A program made the position numbers and the translations under genes. A stretch of DNA of 64,000 nucleotides, taken from positions 1-64,000 of the forward strand of contig JAYTOP010000049.1 in assembly GCA_043747745.1 (NCBI GenBank), read 5' to 3'. Below the pieces are notes generated by a model that worked only from the letters and a program-made list of their open reading frames with translations, was not told the origin of the DNA and did not search any database. Source of the DNA: SZAS-103 sp043747745 (GTDB lineage: Bacteria > Pseudomonadota > Gammaproteobacteria > Xanthomonadales > Xanthomonadaceae). Within the stretch, counting starts at the first letter, position 1. Each line of letters begins with the position of its first letter. Of the stretch, positions 1-8,944 are shown one piece after another.

Positions 1-2
1 AC

Positions 3-326
3 GACCGCCCGTTGATTGTCGCCGAGGATGGATCTCCGCTCAGCAAGTCCGGCTTCGACACCGCCTGGCAACGCATGATGAAAGCAGCGGTCGTGGCCAA
101 CATTCTCACCAGCGACCAGCGCTTCGGCCTGCACGCGATGAAGCATCGTGGCATCACCGACACCGTCGGAACCGGAAAAGAAAAGCAGCAAGCCGGAGGC
201 CACCGCAGCGAGTCCATGACCCACCGCTACGACCACAGCTTGCCGCTCGTTGCACCGCCTGAAAGCGGTTTATTTTCAGGAGTATTTTCAGGAGCTGCGG
301 AAAAAATCACCAAACCGCGCAGCTAA
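3..326 (+). CDS. tyrosine recombinase / phage-type integrase, C-terminal part (5' end outside window)
   Basis: The frame is open from the window edge, so only the last ~107 residues are present. They carry the end of a tyrosine-recombinase catalytic domain: a HAMKHR stretch in the place of the H-x-x-R box, AGGHR as the second His box, and HRY with the likely nucleophilic Tyr. These enzymes cut and rejoin DNA at att sites. The gene points at and stops 14 bp before the 3' end of a tRNA-Lys gene, the usual arrangement for an integrase next to its attachment site, which implies that the mobile element lies to the left. The tail after the Tyr is short and low in complexity. The family call is firm; the type of element (phage, ICE or island) cannot be told. 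Confidence 0.75.
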   Translation, partial: DRPLIVAEDGSPLSKSGFDTAWQRMMKAAVVANILTSDQRFGLHAMKHRGITDTVGTGKEKQQAGGHRSESMTHRYDHSLPLVAPPESGLFSGVFSGAAEKITKPRS

Positions 327-340
327 GTGAATGATTTTAT

Positions 341-390
341 TGGTGGGTCGTCCGAGATTCGAACTCGGGACCAGCGGATTAAAAGTCCGA
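341..390. other. probable attachment site in the 3' half of tRNA-Lys
   Basis: Tyrosine integrases of islands and phages often recombine in the T-arm/acceptor part of a tRNA gene. Here an integrase ends 14 bp from the tRNA 3' end. The second att copy would be left of the window, so the core limits cannot be set. This is inference from position only. Confidence 0.4.
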
Positions 391-416
391 TGCTCTACCG
401 ACTGAGCTAACGACCC
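341..416 (-). tRNA. tRNA-Lys (anticodon TTT)
   Basis: Read on the minus strand this is a 76-base cloverleaf: acceptor GGGTCGT paired with ACGACCC, D arm with AGCTCAGTCGGTAGAGC, anticodon loop CTTTTAA giving anticodon TTT, T arm with GTTCGAATC, discriminator A and an encoded CCA end. Its 3' end faces the integrase gene. Confidence 0.96.
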
Positions 417-460
417 AAACTATTGCAGGAAATCGAAGTCGCGAGCAGCGCGATCATCGC

Positions 461-499
461 TCCCCTCTCCTGTTGATGGGAGAGGGCAAGGGGTGAGGG
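461..499. repeat. GC-rich hairpin repeat between tRNA-Lys and queC
   Basis: CCCTCTCC at 463-470 pairs with GGAGAGGG at 479-486 around an 8-base loop, followed by an AAGGGGTGAGGG tail. This CCTCTCC-loop-GGAGAGG-plus-GGGGTGAGGG layout resembles dispersed intergenic palindromes of many proteobacteria. It lies downstream of queC and may end its transcript, though there is no T-run. The rest of 417-547 shows nothing recognisable. Confidence 0.55.
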
Positions 500-547
500 A
501 ACGCTTGCTGCGATCCCGTACCGGACGCGCATTCTAGCCGACCGCGC

Positions 548-1231
548 TCATCCGCGATACCGCGTCGAGTCGGGAACACCTGCTTTGTCGAATCCTTCGG
601 CGCGAAGGCGGCAGGCATCGCAGCGTCCGCAGGCACGTCCGTCGGCATCGGCCTGGTAACACGACACGGTCTGCGCGAAGTCCACGCCAAGGCGAATCCC
701 TTCGCGCACGATCGCGTCCTTGCCCATGCGCATCAGCGGCGCATGCACGCGGATGCCTGCCCCTTCAACGCCGGTTTTTGTGGCGAGATTGGCGAGCTCT
801 TCGAACGCGGCGATGAACTCGGGGCGGCAATCGGGATAGCCGGAATAGTCCACCGCGTTGACGCCGCAGAAGATGTCCGCTGCGCCCAGCACTTCGGCCC
901 AGCCCAGCGCGATCGACAGCATGATGGTGTTGCGCGCGGGCACATAGGTGACGGGGATGCCGGCGTCCGCTGGCTCGCCGAGGTCGTGTTCCGGCACCGC
1001 GATATCGGCCGTCAGCGCCGAGCCGCCAATGCTGCGCAGATCCACCGCGACGACCTTGTGTGCGGCCGCACCGAGCGATTGCGCATTGCGCGCGGCAGCG
1101 GCGAGTTCGGACGTGTGACGCTGACCGTAGGCGACGCTAAGCGCATACGTCGCGTAGCCCGCTTCCCGCGCGAGTGCGAGCACGACGGCGGAATCCATGC
1201 CGCCGGAGACGAGGATGACGGCGCGTTTCAT
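548..1231 (-). CDS. queC: 7-cyano-7-deazaguanine synthase QueC
   Basis: QueC turns 7-carboxy-7-deazaguanine into preQ0 with ATP and ammonia in queuosine (tRNA-modification) synthesis. The 227-residue protein has the N-terminal PP-loop SGGMDS near residue 9, a YVPARNT stretch, and a C-terminal zinc-type cluster SCYQADADGRACGRCDAC (three Cys after the first). Length is normal. The partner queE lies upstream on the same strand. The start ATG abuts a C-rich heptamer array (GTTCCCC then ATG) and no Shine-Dalgarno is visible, so translation may be coupled to queE or controlled by the array. Confidence 0.96.
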   Translation of the reverse strand: MKRAVILVSGGMDSAVVLALAREAGYATYALSVAYGQRHTSELAAAARNAQSLGAAAHKVVAVDLRSIGGSALTADIAVPEHDLGEPADAGIPVTYVPARNTIMLSIALGWAEVLGAADIFCGVNAVDYSGYPDCRPEFIAAFEELANLATKTGVEGAGIRVHAPLMRMGKDAIVREGIRLGVDFAQTVSCYQADADGRACGRCDACRLRAEGFDKAGVPDSTRYRG

Positions 1232-1400
1232 GGGGAACGGGGAGCGGGGAGCGGGGAACGGGGAAGCCAGACGCTGCAGAATCGGGTGTTAGCCAAGGAA
1301 CTTGCCGACTGGAAAAGCCCAACGATAAACAGTTCACGTGCGAACAACATGAAGAGCCAGCCTTTTCTGTTCCCCGTTCCCTGTTCCCCGTTCCCTGCTC
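1232..1400. repeat. paired G-array element A (GGGGAAC type), queE-queC gap
   Basis: The G-rich arm at 1232-1265 consists of GGGGAAC/GGGGAGC units; the C-rich arm at 1367-1400 consists of TTCCCCG/TTCCCTG units and is its reverse complement with about four mismatches in 29 bases. The spacer is about 100 bp. The element fills the whole gap from the queE stop to the queC start codon. The G arm has five GGGG runs with 3-base loops, a G-quadruplex pattern. Confidence 0.85.
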
Positions 1401-1403
1401 GAC

Positions 1404-2072
1404 TCATCGCCCGATCTCCTCGCCCCACAGGATCTTGTGCAACTGCAACTGGAAGCGCGCAGGCACGCGGTCGGCGAGCATCCACTCGGCGAGTTCGCGC
1501 GACTGCAACTGGCCGTAGCTCGGAGAGAACAGCACGTCGCAGCGCGCGGGTAAATCGTGTTCGCGCAGCATCGCGAGCGCCCAGTCGTAGTCGGTACGAT
1601 CGCAGAGCACGAATTTGACCTGGTCGTGCGCCGTGAGCAGTGGGATGTTGTTGAGGAAATTGCGCGCGTGCTCGTTGGAGCCGGGCGTTTTCAGGTCCAT
1701 GACCCGCGAGACACGCGGATCAACGGCAGCGATATCGAGTGCGCCGGAGGTTTCCAGCGACACCTCATAACCTGCATCGCACAGCCGCGCGAGCAGGTCG
1801 ATGCAGCGTTTCTGCGCGAGCGGTTCGCCGCCGGTCACGCAGACATGTTTCGCGCCATGCTTCGCGACTTCATCGAGGATCGCGTCGATCTCCCACCACG
1901 CGCCGCCATGGAATGCGTACGCAGTGTCGCAATAACCGCAACGCAGCGGGCAGCCGGTAAGGCGCACGAACACGGTCGGCCAACCGACGCTGCGCGCCTC
2001 GCCCTGCAGCGAATGGAAAATCTCGGTGAGCCGCAACCGATCTGGCGAAATCGAGATGGGGTCAGAGACCAT
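1404..2072 (-). CDS. queE: 7-carboxy-7-deazaguanine synthase QueE (radical SAM)
   Basis: QueE makes 7-carboxy-7-deazaguanine from 6-carboxytetrahydropterin, the step before QueC. The 222-residue protein has the Fe-S motif CPLRCGYC (CX3CX2C) near residue 41, the family opening LTEIFHSLQGE, and a CVTGGEPL box that contacts SAM. The first residues MVSDPI come from an inverted repeat at the 5' end, so the start may lie a little further in, but no better ATG is seen. Same strand as cpoB upstream and queC downstream. Confidence 0.94.
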   Translation of the reverse strand: MVSDPISISPDRLRLTEIFHSLQGEARSVGWPTVFVRLTGCPLRCGYCDTAYAFHGGAWWEIDAILDEVAKHGAKHVCVTGGEPLAQKRCIDLLARLCDAGYEVSLETSGALDIAAVDPRVSRVMDLKTPGSNEHARNFLNNIPLLTAHDQVKFVLCDRTDYDWALAMLREHDLPARCDVLFSPSYGQLQSRELAEWMLADRVPARFQLQLHKILWGEEIGR

Positions 2073-2134
2073 TTGCAGTCCCGAACGTCATGAATCGGCA
2101 TCCGTTGCAAAGAAAATGTTCTCTAACCCCATTT
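2056..2134. repeat. inverted repeat of REP/RAYT type spanning the queE-cpoB gap
   Basis: ATGGGGTCAGAGACCATTT at 2056-2074 recurs as the inverted copy ATGGGGTTAGAGAACATTT at 2116-2134 (17 of 19 identical), about 41 bp apart. The left arm overlaps the queE start codon. The ATGGGGTCAGAG core resembles palindromic repeats found near REP-associated Y1 transposases; no such transposase is in the window. Confidence 0.6.
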
Positions 2135-2151
2135 CCGCTGCACCAGCCGGA

Positions 2152-3024
2152 TTAATGCCCGGCATCCATGCTCATCGCGCGCAGGCGGCTCTGCGCCTGC
2201 TCGGCCGCATCGGTGTTCGGGTACTTCTGGATGACGTCGCGCAGCGTCGCTTCGGCGGCATCGTGCTGCTTGAGGCCATCCTGACTGAAACCGAGCTTGA
2301 GCAATGCGCCAGGCGTCTTCGGCGAATCCGGATAACGCGTGATCACAGCTTTGAACGCTTCCAGTGCAAGCGTGTAGTTCTGGGTGACGTAGTACGACTC
2401 GCCCATCCAGTAGTACGCGTTGGCCGCGAGTGGGCTGTTCGGATACTGCTGCACGAAAGCGTTGAAACGCTGTGCGGAATCGGCGTACTGGTCCGCGCGC
2501 ACGGCTGCGAGCGCGGCGTCGTAGACGGCCTGCTCGTTCGCAGGGCTCGCTGGCGCGGCTGTGGGTGCAACTGCCGGTTGCGCAGCAGCGCTCGCGGGTG
2601 GTGTGGCGGGCCGCGTTGGCACAGGCACAGGCGCATGTGTCAGCACCGGTTTCGTCGCAGTCGCGGGCGTTGCGGAAACGTTCTCCAGGCGGCCCAGGCG
2701 GCTATCGAGGTCGATGTATTGGGCCTTGTTGCGCTGCTTGAGTTGCTCGTTCTCGTTCTGCATCTGCTCGATCAGATTGCGCAGTTCCTTGACGTCCGAT
2801 TCGAGCTGCGCGATCCGGTTGAGTTGCTCGACCGATTGCGAGCTCTGGTTCTGCTGCAAACGCGTTTCGAGCGCGGCAACGCGATCGGCGAGACTCGGCG
2901 GCGACTGCGCGGACGCATCGGCGGCGACCAGTGCGATCGCCGCGATGCAAGCCATCGCGATGCCTTTCATCCTGAACGTCATTCCAGTCGAGCGCATGCG
3001 CGTTTCCAGCGTCGGCATGGTCAT
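2152..3024 (-). CDS. cpoB: Tol-Pal system protein CpoB (YbgF)
   Basis: CpoB is a periplasmic Tol-Pal partner that links outer-membrane constriction with septal peptidoglycan synthesis. The 290-residue form has a signal peptide ending near ADASA, a coiled-coil segment (about 35-95, Leu/Gln-rich trimerisation region), an Ala/Pro-rich linker, and C-terminal TPR repeats (AYYWMGESYY, TPGALLKLGFS). The start chosen gives a 4-base ATGA overlap with the pal stop; a longer upstream frame would run into pal and is unlikely. Last gene of the tol-pal run. Confidence 0.9.
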   Translation of the reverse strand: MTMPTLETRMRSTGMTFRMKGIAMACIAAIALVAADASAQSPPSLADRVAALETRLQQNQSSQSVEQLNRIAQLESDVKELRNLIEQMQNENEQLKQRNKAQYIDLDSRLGRLENVSATPATATKPVLTHAPVPVPTRPATPPASAAAQPAVAPTAAPASPANEQAVYDAALAAVRADQYADSAQRFNAFVQQYPNSPLAANAYYWMGESYYVTQNYTLALEAFKAVITRYPDSPKTPGALLKLGFSQDGLKQHDAAEATLRDVIQKYPNTDAAEQAQSRLRAMSMDAGH

Positions 3025-3554
3025 CACTTGGCGCTGTAAACGAACTCGACGCGGCGATTCTTGGACCAGCAATCCTCATTGGATTCGGTGCAGACCGGGC
3101 GCTCTTCGCCGTAGCTGACCACTTCCATCTGACTGGCCGATGCACCACCGCCCTGCACTGCCGCCATCACCGCGTTGCCGCGACGCTCACCGAGGGCGCG
3201 GTTGTATTCGCGGCTGCCGCGCTCGTCGGCGCTGCCTTCCAGTGCCATTCGCGCTTGTGGGCGGTCCATGAGGTATTTCGCATGGCAGGCAACGATGGCC
3301 TGGAACTCGGGCTTCAACGTGTCCTTGTCGAGGTCGAAATACACCACGCGCTGGCGCAGGCAACTGTCGGTGTCCAGGTCGGCCGGAGAATATTTGCCGC
3401 CGGTGCTGGTGCCGATCGGCGTGGTGTTCGCCGAAGATGTCCCGGACGTCCCACTGTTGTTGCCCGTGGTGTCGTCCTTGACGTTCTTCTTCGTGCAGCC
3501 GGCCAGTGCGATGCACGCCACCGCCATGAACAGAAGGGTCTTGTTGGTGTTCAT
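3024..3554 (-). CDS. pal: peptidoglycan-associated lipoprotein Pal
   Basis: Pal is anchored in the outer membrane by lipid and binds peptidoglycan and TolB. The 176-residue protein starts with a lipoprotein signal and lipobox LAGC (Cys near residue 20), a Ser/Thr/Gly linker, then an OmpA-like domain with YFDLDKDTLK and the peptidoglycan-binding SADERGSREYN..LGERR motif. The start was chosen because AAGGA lies 8 bases upstream; an ATG three codons earlier has no usable spacing. It overlaps cpoB by 4 bases. Confidence 0.95.
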   Translation of the reverse strand: MNTNKTLLFMAVACIALAGCTKKNVKDDTTGNNSGTSGTSSANTTPIGTSTGGKYSPADLDTDSCLRQRVVYFDLDKDTLKPEFQAIVACHAKYLMDRPQARMALEGSADERGSREYNRALGERRGNAVMAAVQGGGASASQMEVVSYGEERPVCTESNEDCWSKNRRVEFVYSAK

Positions 3555-3608
3555 TATGGTCATCCTTAATTCGCGAGTCGGGGGCGGTGATTGGGTCGTG
3601 CGGATCGG

Positions 3609-4919
3609 TCAGCGTTGACGGTATGGCGACCATGCGGGTTCGCGCACATCGCCATCGGCCAGCACCAGTCTCTGCCTCACCCGACCGTCGGCCGACACGG
3701 CGTAGAGCACGCCGCGACTGCCTTCGCGCGCGGCGTACAACACCATGCTGGCATTGGGAGCAAAGCTCGGGGATTCGTCGAGGTTGCCGGGAGACAGCAT
3801 CTGCCAGCGTCCCGAGCCACCGAGGCTGCGATCCAGCAAGGCAATACGATAGACGTTCCCGTTACCCTGCGCCATAGCAATTTTCTTGCCATCGTAGGAC
3901 ACCGTGGCGCGCGCGTTGTACTGGCCCTGGAAGCTCAACCGGGTCGGCTGCTGGCCGCTGGTCGCGGCAACCTGATAGATCTGCGGCTTGCCGCCACGAT
4001 CCGAGGTAAAGGCCAGGCTGCCATCGGGCATCCATGCCGGTTCGGTGTCGATGCTGTAGTGGTTGGTGACCTGGGTCAACTCGCGGGTAGCCAGGTCCAT
4101 CACGTAGATTTCCGGATTGCCGGATTTCGACAATGTCAGTGCGATCCGTTTGCCATCGGCCGAGAATGCGGGCGCACCGTTGATGCCCTTGAAGCTCGCG
4201 ATGACTTCGCGTGCACCGGTACCGATTTCCTGGAGATAGACCGATCCGTTGTGGTGCTCATAGCTCACATAGGCGAGCTTGCGGCCATCGGGGCTCCACG
4301 CTGGCGACAGCAGCGGCTCGCGCGACTTCACGATCACCTGCGGATTGAAGCCGTCGGAATCGGCGACCATCAGCGCGTACTGCGTGTCGCTGCCGAGGCC
4401 GCTCGCGGTGATGTAGGCGATCCGGGTCCAGAACGCGCCCCGCACGCCAAGGATTTTTTCATAGACCTGGTCGGCGATCTGGTGGGCGACATCGCGCATC
4501 GCCTGCGGGCGCCCGGTCATCGCGAGGCCGAGGATGCGCTGCTGCTTGGCGATATCGAACAGCTCGAACTCGACGCGATAACCGCCATCGCTGCTGTCGA
4601 GCACGCGCCCGAGCAGCACGTAGTCCTGCTTGAGCAGGCGCCAAGTCGGGTACTTCATGTCGGCGCCGGTTTGCGGATGCTCGACGATGTCCTTTTCGGC
4701 CAGCGCACGGAACTGGCCGGAGCGGTCAAGATCGGCGCGGATCACCGACGCGACATCGGTGTCGGGCTTGGCGCTGCTGCCCTGGTATTCCATCGGCACC
4801 ACCGCGATCGGCAGCGCGGCGTCGTTGCCGATCACCAGCCCGACATCGAGACCTTGCGCGTGCGCGGGCGCTACGATGTACGCGAGCGCGAGCAGTAGGC
4901 CAACAAAACAGTTCTTCAT
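3609..4919 (-). CDS. tolB: Tol-Pal translocation protein TolB
   Basis: TolB is a periplasmic protein that shuttles between Pal and the TolA/TolQR motor. The 436-residue sequence has a signal peptide ending APAHA, an N-terminal domain with RADLDRSGQFRAL, and a beta-propeller built from repeats such as SPAWSPDGRKLAYVS, APAFSADGKRIALT and EPAWMPDGSLAFTS. The start overlaps the tolA stop as ATGA; a second ATG two codons upstream sits 4 bases after GGAGG and is equally possible. Confidence 0.95.
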   Translation of the reverse strand: MKNCFVGLLLALAYIVAPAHAQGLDVGLVIGNDAALPIAVVPMEYQGSSAKPDTDVASVIRADLDRSGQFRALAEKDIVEHPQTGADMKYPTWRLLKQDYVLLGRVLDSSDGGYRVEFELFDIAKQQRILGLAMTGRPQAMRDVAHQIADQVYEKILGVRGAFWTRIAYITASGLGSDTQYALMVADSDGFNPQVIVKSREPLLSPAWSPDGRKLAYVSYEHHNGSVYLQEIGTGAREVIASFKGINGAPAFSADGKRIALTLSKSGNPEIYVMDLATRELTQVTNHYSIDTEPAWMPDGSLAFTSDRGGKPQIYQVAATSGQQPTRLSFQGQYNARATVSYDGKKIAMAQGNGNVYRIALLDRSLGGSGRWQMLSPGNLDESPSFAPNASMVLYAAREGSRGVLYAVSADGRVRQRLVLADGDVREPAWSPYRQR

Positions 4920-5878
4920 TTGCATGAATCCTCCGGATAACACATTTTGATGTTGAACTCTCGCAGGAATACGGATTCGTAACCAGCATAGGGCAATGGC
5001 GTCCGCTTGAATGCATCTTCCACCGATTGGCGACCGGCTGCGTCGTACGGGCAATCGGGGAAACTCACATCGAATACCTCGCCGCCGGGAAGTTGCTTGA
5101 TGTGCGCCTTGCAAACCACGTGTTCAGGCGCATTCCCGGTTCGCCAATTCTGAAGGGCGACATCCTTGATCGCCTTGAAGTACCGACCCTGCATCTCCAT
5201 CCCCTCACGTCCACTGCCAAGCGGTGGCCGTGGTGGCGTCGGCTGCGCAACAGCTGCGGGCGGCGCATCGTTCTGCGCCAGCTGTGTGGCCCGGTCCTGC
5301 AGCTGTTTGTATTTTTGCGCTTCAAGCTTGACCTGCCGCTCGGCATCCGCGCGCTGCTTGCGAATGTTTTCGAGCAACTTCTGACGGTCGAGCTCCTGCT
5401 GCGCAAGGCGCTGGCGATTCTCGGCTTCCTGCTGCTGCTTTTGCTGGTTGGTCAGATCGACCTGCGCCTGCTTGCGGCGCTCTTCCTGCTCCTGCAGCTT
5501 CTGCGCGGCGGCCTCATCGGCAAGCCGACGCACTTCGTCCTGGTCCACGGTATCGGGTTTTGGCAACGGTGCCTGCGGCGCGATCTGCTGCGGTTGCGGG
5601 GCGTCCTGCGGCATCGGTTCGGGCTTGGGTTGCGGCGGCGGAATGGCATCGTGATCGTCGCGATGCGCAGCCTGTTTTTCCGCAGACGCAATCGCTTTCG
5701 CAATCGCCGCCGATTGCTGCGGCGAGCTCACCAGCGTGGCCTCGACCATCGGTCCCTGGGCATCGGTTGCCGGGATGGGTTGCTGCCACCACAAGCCCAC
5801 GAACAGCAACGCCAGCGCGAACGCGTGCACGCCCAGCGCGAACGCGACCGCACGCAGCTTGTCGCCGGTGGTCTCCAT
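4916..5878 (-). CDS. tolA: cell envelope integrity protein TolA
   Basis: TolA spans the periplasm and passes proton-motive-force energy from TolQR to Pal/TolB. The 320-residue sequence shows an N-terminal membrane segment (about 11-30, ending LLFVGLWWQ), a Pro/Gln-rich stretch, a long charged helical domain II (about 85-215, rich in Q, E, K, R, A), and a TonB-like C-terminal domain with two Cys pairs (VVCK, PDCP, KMCYPEDSC). Spaced 5 bp from tolR and overlapping tolB, so one operon. Confidence 0.93.
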   Translation of the reverse strand: METTGDKLRAVAFALGVHAFALALLFVGLWWQQPIPATDAQGPMVEATLVSSPQQSAAIAKAIASAEKQAAHRDDHDAIPPPQPKPEPMPQDAPQPQQIAPQAPLPKPDTVDQDEVRRLADEAAAQKLQEQEERRKQAQVDLTNQQKQQQEAENRQRLAQQELDRQKLLENIRKQRADAERQVKLEAQKYKQLQDRATQLAQNDAPPAAVAQPTPPRPPLGSGREGMEMQGRYFKAIKDVALQNWRTGNAPEHVVCKAHIKQLPGGEVFDVSFPDCPYDAAGRQSVEDAFKRTPLPYAGYESVFLREFNIKMCYPEDSCK

Positions 5879-5883
5879 CGTCC

Positions 5884-6330
<447 letters not shown>

Positions 6331-6430
6331 GGGTTGCGTCCTCGCGGCGCGATGCGGTTGTGCAAAGGCTTGCGTGCCAACGCGTTCAATGCGCGAATGG
6401 GGTTGCGGCTGCTGGACAGGTCATGCGCGC

Positions 6431-7240
6431 TCACTCTTCGACGTGCGCCTGCCGCTGCAGGATCGATGAGAATTCTTCGGCGAACGCCTCGTAACGCACG
6501 TTGAGGCGCTCGACCTTGGTCGCGAATCGGTTGTATGCCCAGACCGCAGGGATCGCGGCGAACAAGCCCATCGCGGTCGCGATCAGCGCCTCGGAGATGC
6601 CCGGCGCGACGGTGGCGATGGTGGCCTGCTTCATGCTCGCCAGGCCCTGGAACGAAATCATGATGCCCCACACGGTGCCGAACAGGCCGACGTAGGGACT
6701 GATCGAACCGACGTTGGCGAGGAACTCCAGGCTGTGCTCCAGCGCATCCACTTCGCGTGCGAGCTGTGCGCGCATGCCGCGCTGCGCGCCCTCGAGCTGG
6801 GTGCGCGGGTCCACACCCTTGCGCTGGCGCAGCCGCGAGAATTCGCGGAAGCCGGCCTCGAAGATCGCTTCGAGTCCCGCCGCAATGCGACTGCGTTCGG
6901 TCGCAGCGCTGTACAGCTGGGTCAGGTCGGAGCCCGACCAGAATTTTTCCTCGAAGCCTTCGGCGGATTTTTCCGCTCCGCCGAGAACGCGTTGCTTGCG
7001 GAAAATGATGACCCACGATGCGATCGAGGCGATCAGCAGCAACACCATCACGAATTGCACCGGCAGGCTAGCGTGCAGGACCAGCGTCAGCAGGTTCAGG
7101 CCGCTGCCGGGTGGCGGTGCAGGCGTCGAGGCCGCAAGCGCCTGCATCGCCGCAGGCGAGGCATCCGGCAAGGCTTCCACGGGCGCAGATTGTACGGACG
7201 CGGCCTGCATCGCGGCGAACACGTGGATCAGTGGATTCAT
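6431..7240 (-). CDS. tolQ: Tol-Pal motor subunit TolQ (ExbB/MotA family)
   Basis: TolQ forms the pentameric proton channel with TolR. The 269-residue protein carries the ExbB/TolQ pattern: a first membrane helix (about 58-78, FVMVLLLIASIASWVIIF), the NVGSISPYVGLFGTVWGIM segment, and a third helix with ISEALIATAMGLFAAIPAV. An extra N-terminal Pro/Ala-rich ~45 residues precede the usual start of homology. Four bp separate it from ybgC. Confidence 0.95.
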   Translation of the reverse strand: MNPLIHVFAAMQAASVQSAPVEALPDASPAAMQALAASTPAPPPGSGLNLLTLVLHASLPVQFVMVLLLIASIASWVIIFRKQRVLGGAEKSAEGFEEKFWSGSDLTQLYSAATERSRIAAGLEAIFEAGFREFSRLRQRKGVDPRTQLEGAQRGMRAQLAREVDALEHSLEFLANVGSISPYVGLFGTVWGIMISFQGLASMKQATIATVAPGISEALIATAMGLFAAIPAVWAYNRFATKVERLNVRYEAFAEEFSSILQRQAHVEE

Positions 7241-7244
7241 TGCG

Positions 7245-7711
7245 TCACTCCGGTTCTGTCATGTCGCGTTCGATCAATGCAGCGGCCAGCGCCTCGGGCA
7301 CTGCACGCGGACGGAAATCTGCGGCGGCCACGCAGGCCACCTTCACCTCGGCATCCAGCAGCAGCGTCTCGCCGCGCCGAATGGTTTGCCGCATCAACAG
7401 GCTGGCGCGCCTGCGTTCGCCGAGTGCGACGGCGACGCTCAACGCGTCGTCCAGCCGCGCCGGGCGCAGGAACTCCAGCCGCATCGCACGCACCACGAAC
7501 ACAACGCCTTCGCGCTCGCGCAGCGCGTCCTGCCCATACCCGAGCGCGCGCAACCATTCGCTGCGCGCGCGCTCGAGAAAACGCAGGTAACTCGCGTGAT
7601 ACACCACGCCGCCCGCATCGGTATCTTCCCAATACACCCTTATCGGCCAGATGAACGTCGGCGCAATCGGGACGCAACCTTTCGACAGCAGCGTGCTAGG
7701 CGAGTTCGCGC

Positions 7712-7715
<4 letters not shown>
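7245..7715 (-). CDS. ybgC: YbgC-family acyl-CoA thioesterase
   Basis: A small hotdog-fold thioesterase, usually the first gene of tol-pal operons. The sequence has the 4-hydroxybenzoyl-CoA-type active-site motif VYWEDTDAGGVVYHASYL, with the catalytic Asp. The start is taken as a GTG that overlaps the ruvB stop (GTGA), giving 156 residues; upstream codons would lie inside ruvB. Confidence 0.92.
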
Positions 7716-8758
<1,043 letters not shown>

Positions 8759-8760
8759 CA

Positions 8761-8936
8761 GGGCTGGGGGCTGGGGGTTGGGGAAATGCGCGGGCTATCG
8801 CACGTTCGTGCAACCCGGGACCACCAAGGAATACTCGGAGCAATCGATTCATGCCGTGATTGTATGCAAGTGCAGACTCAACCGCCCTTCTTTCGAGGCA
8901 CGACTCTGGATCTACCCCAGCCCCCAGCCCCTAGCC
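8761..8936. repeat. paired G-array element B (GGGGCTG type), kup-ruvB gap
   Basis: The G arm GGGCTGGGGGCTGGGGG starts at 8761, and the C arm CCCCAGCCCCCAGCCCC lies around 8915-8931. The 7-bp unit is GGGGCTG. The spacer is about 130 bp and holds GCTATCGCACGTTCGTGC (8794-8811), which recurs inverted in element C. The element spans the gap between the kup stop (8945) and the ruvB start. Confidence 0.85.
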
Positions 8937-8944
8937 TCTTCACC

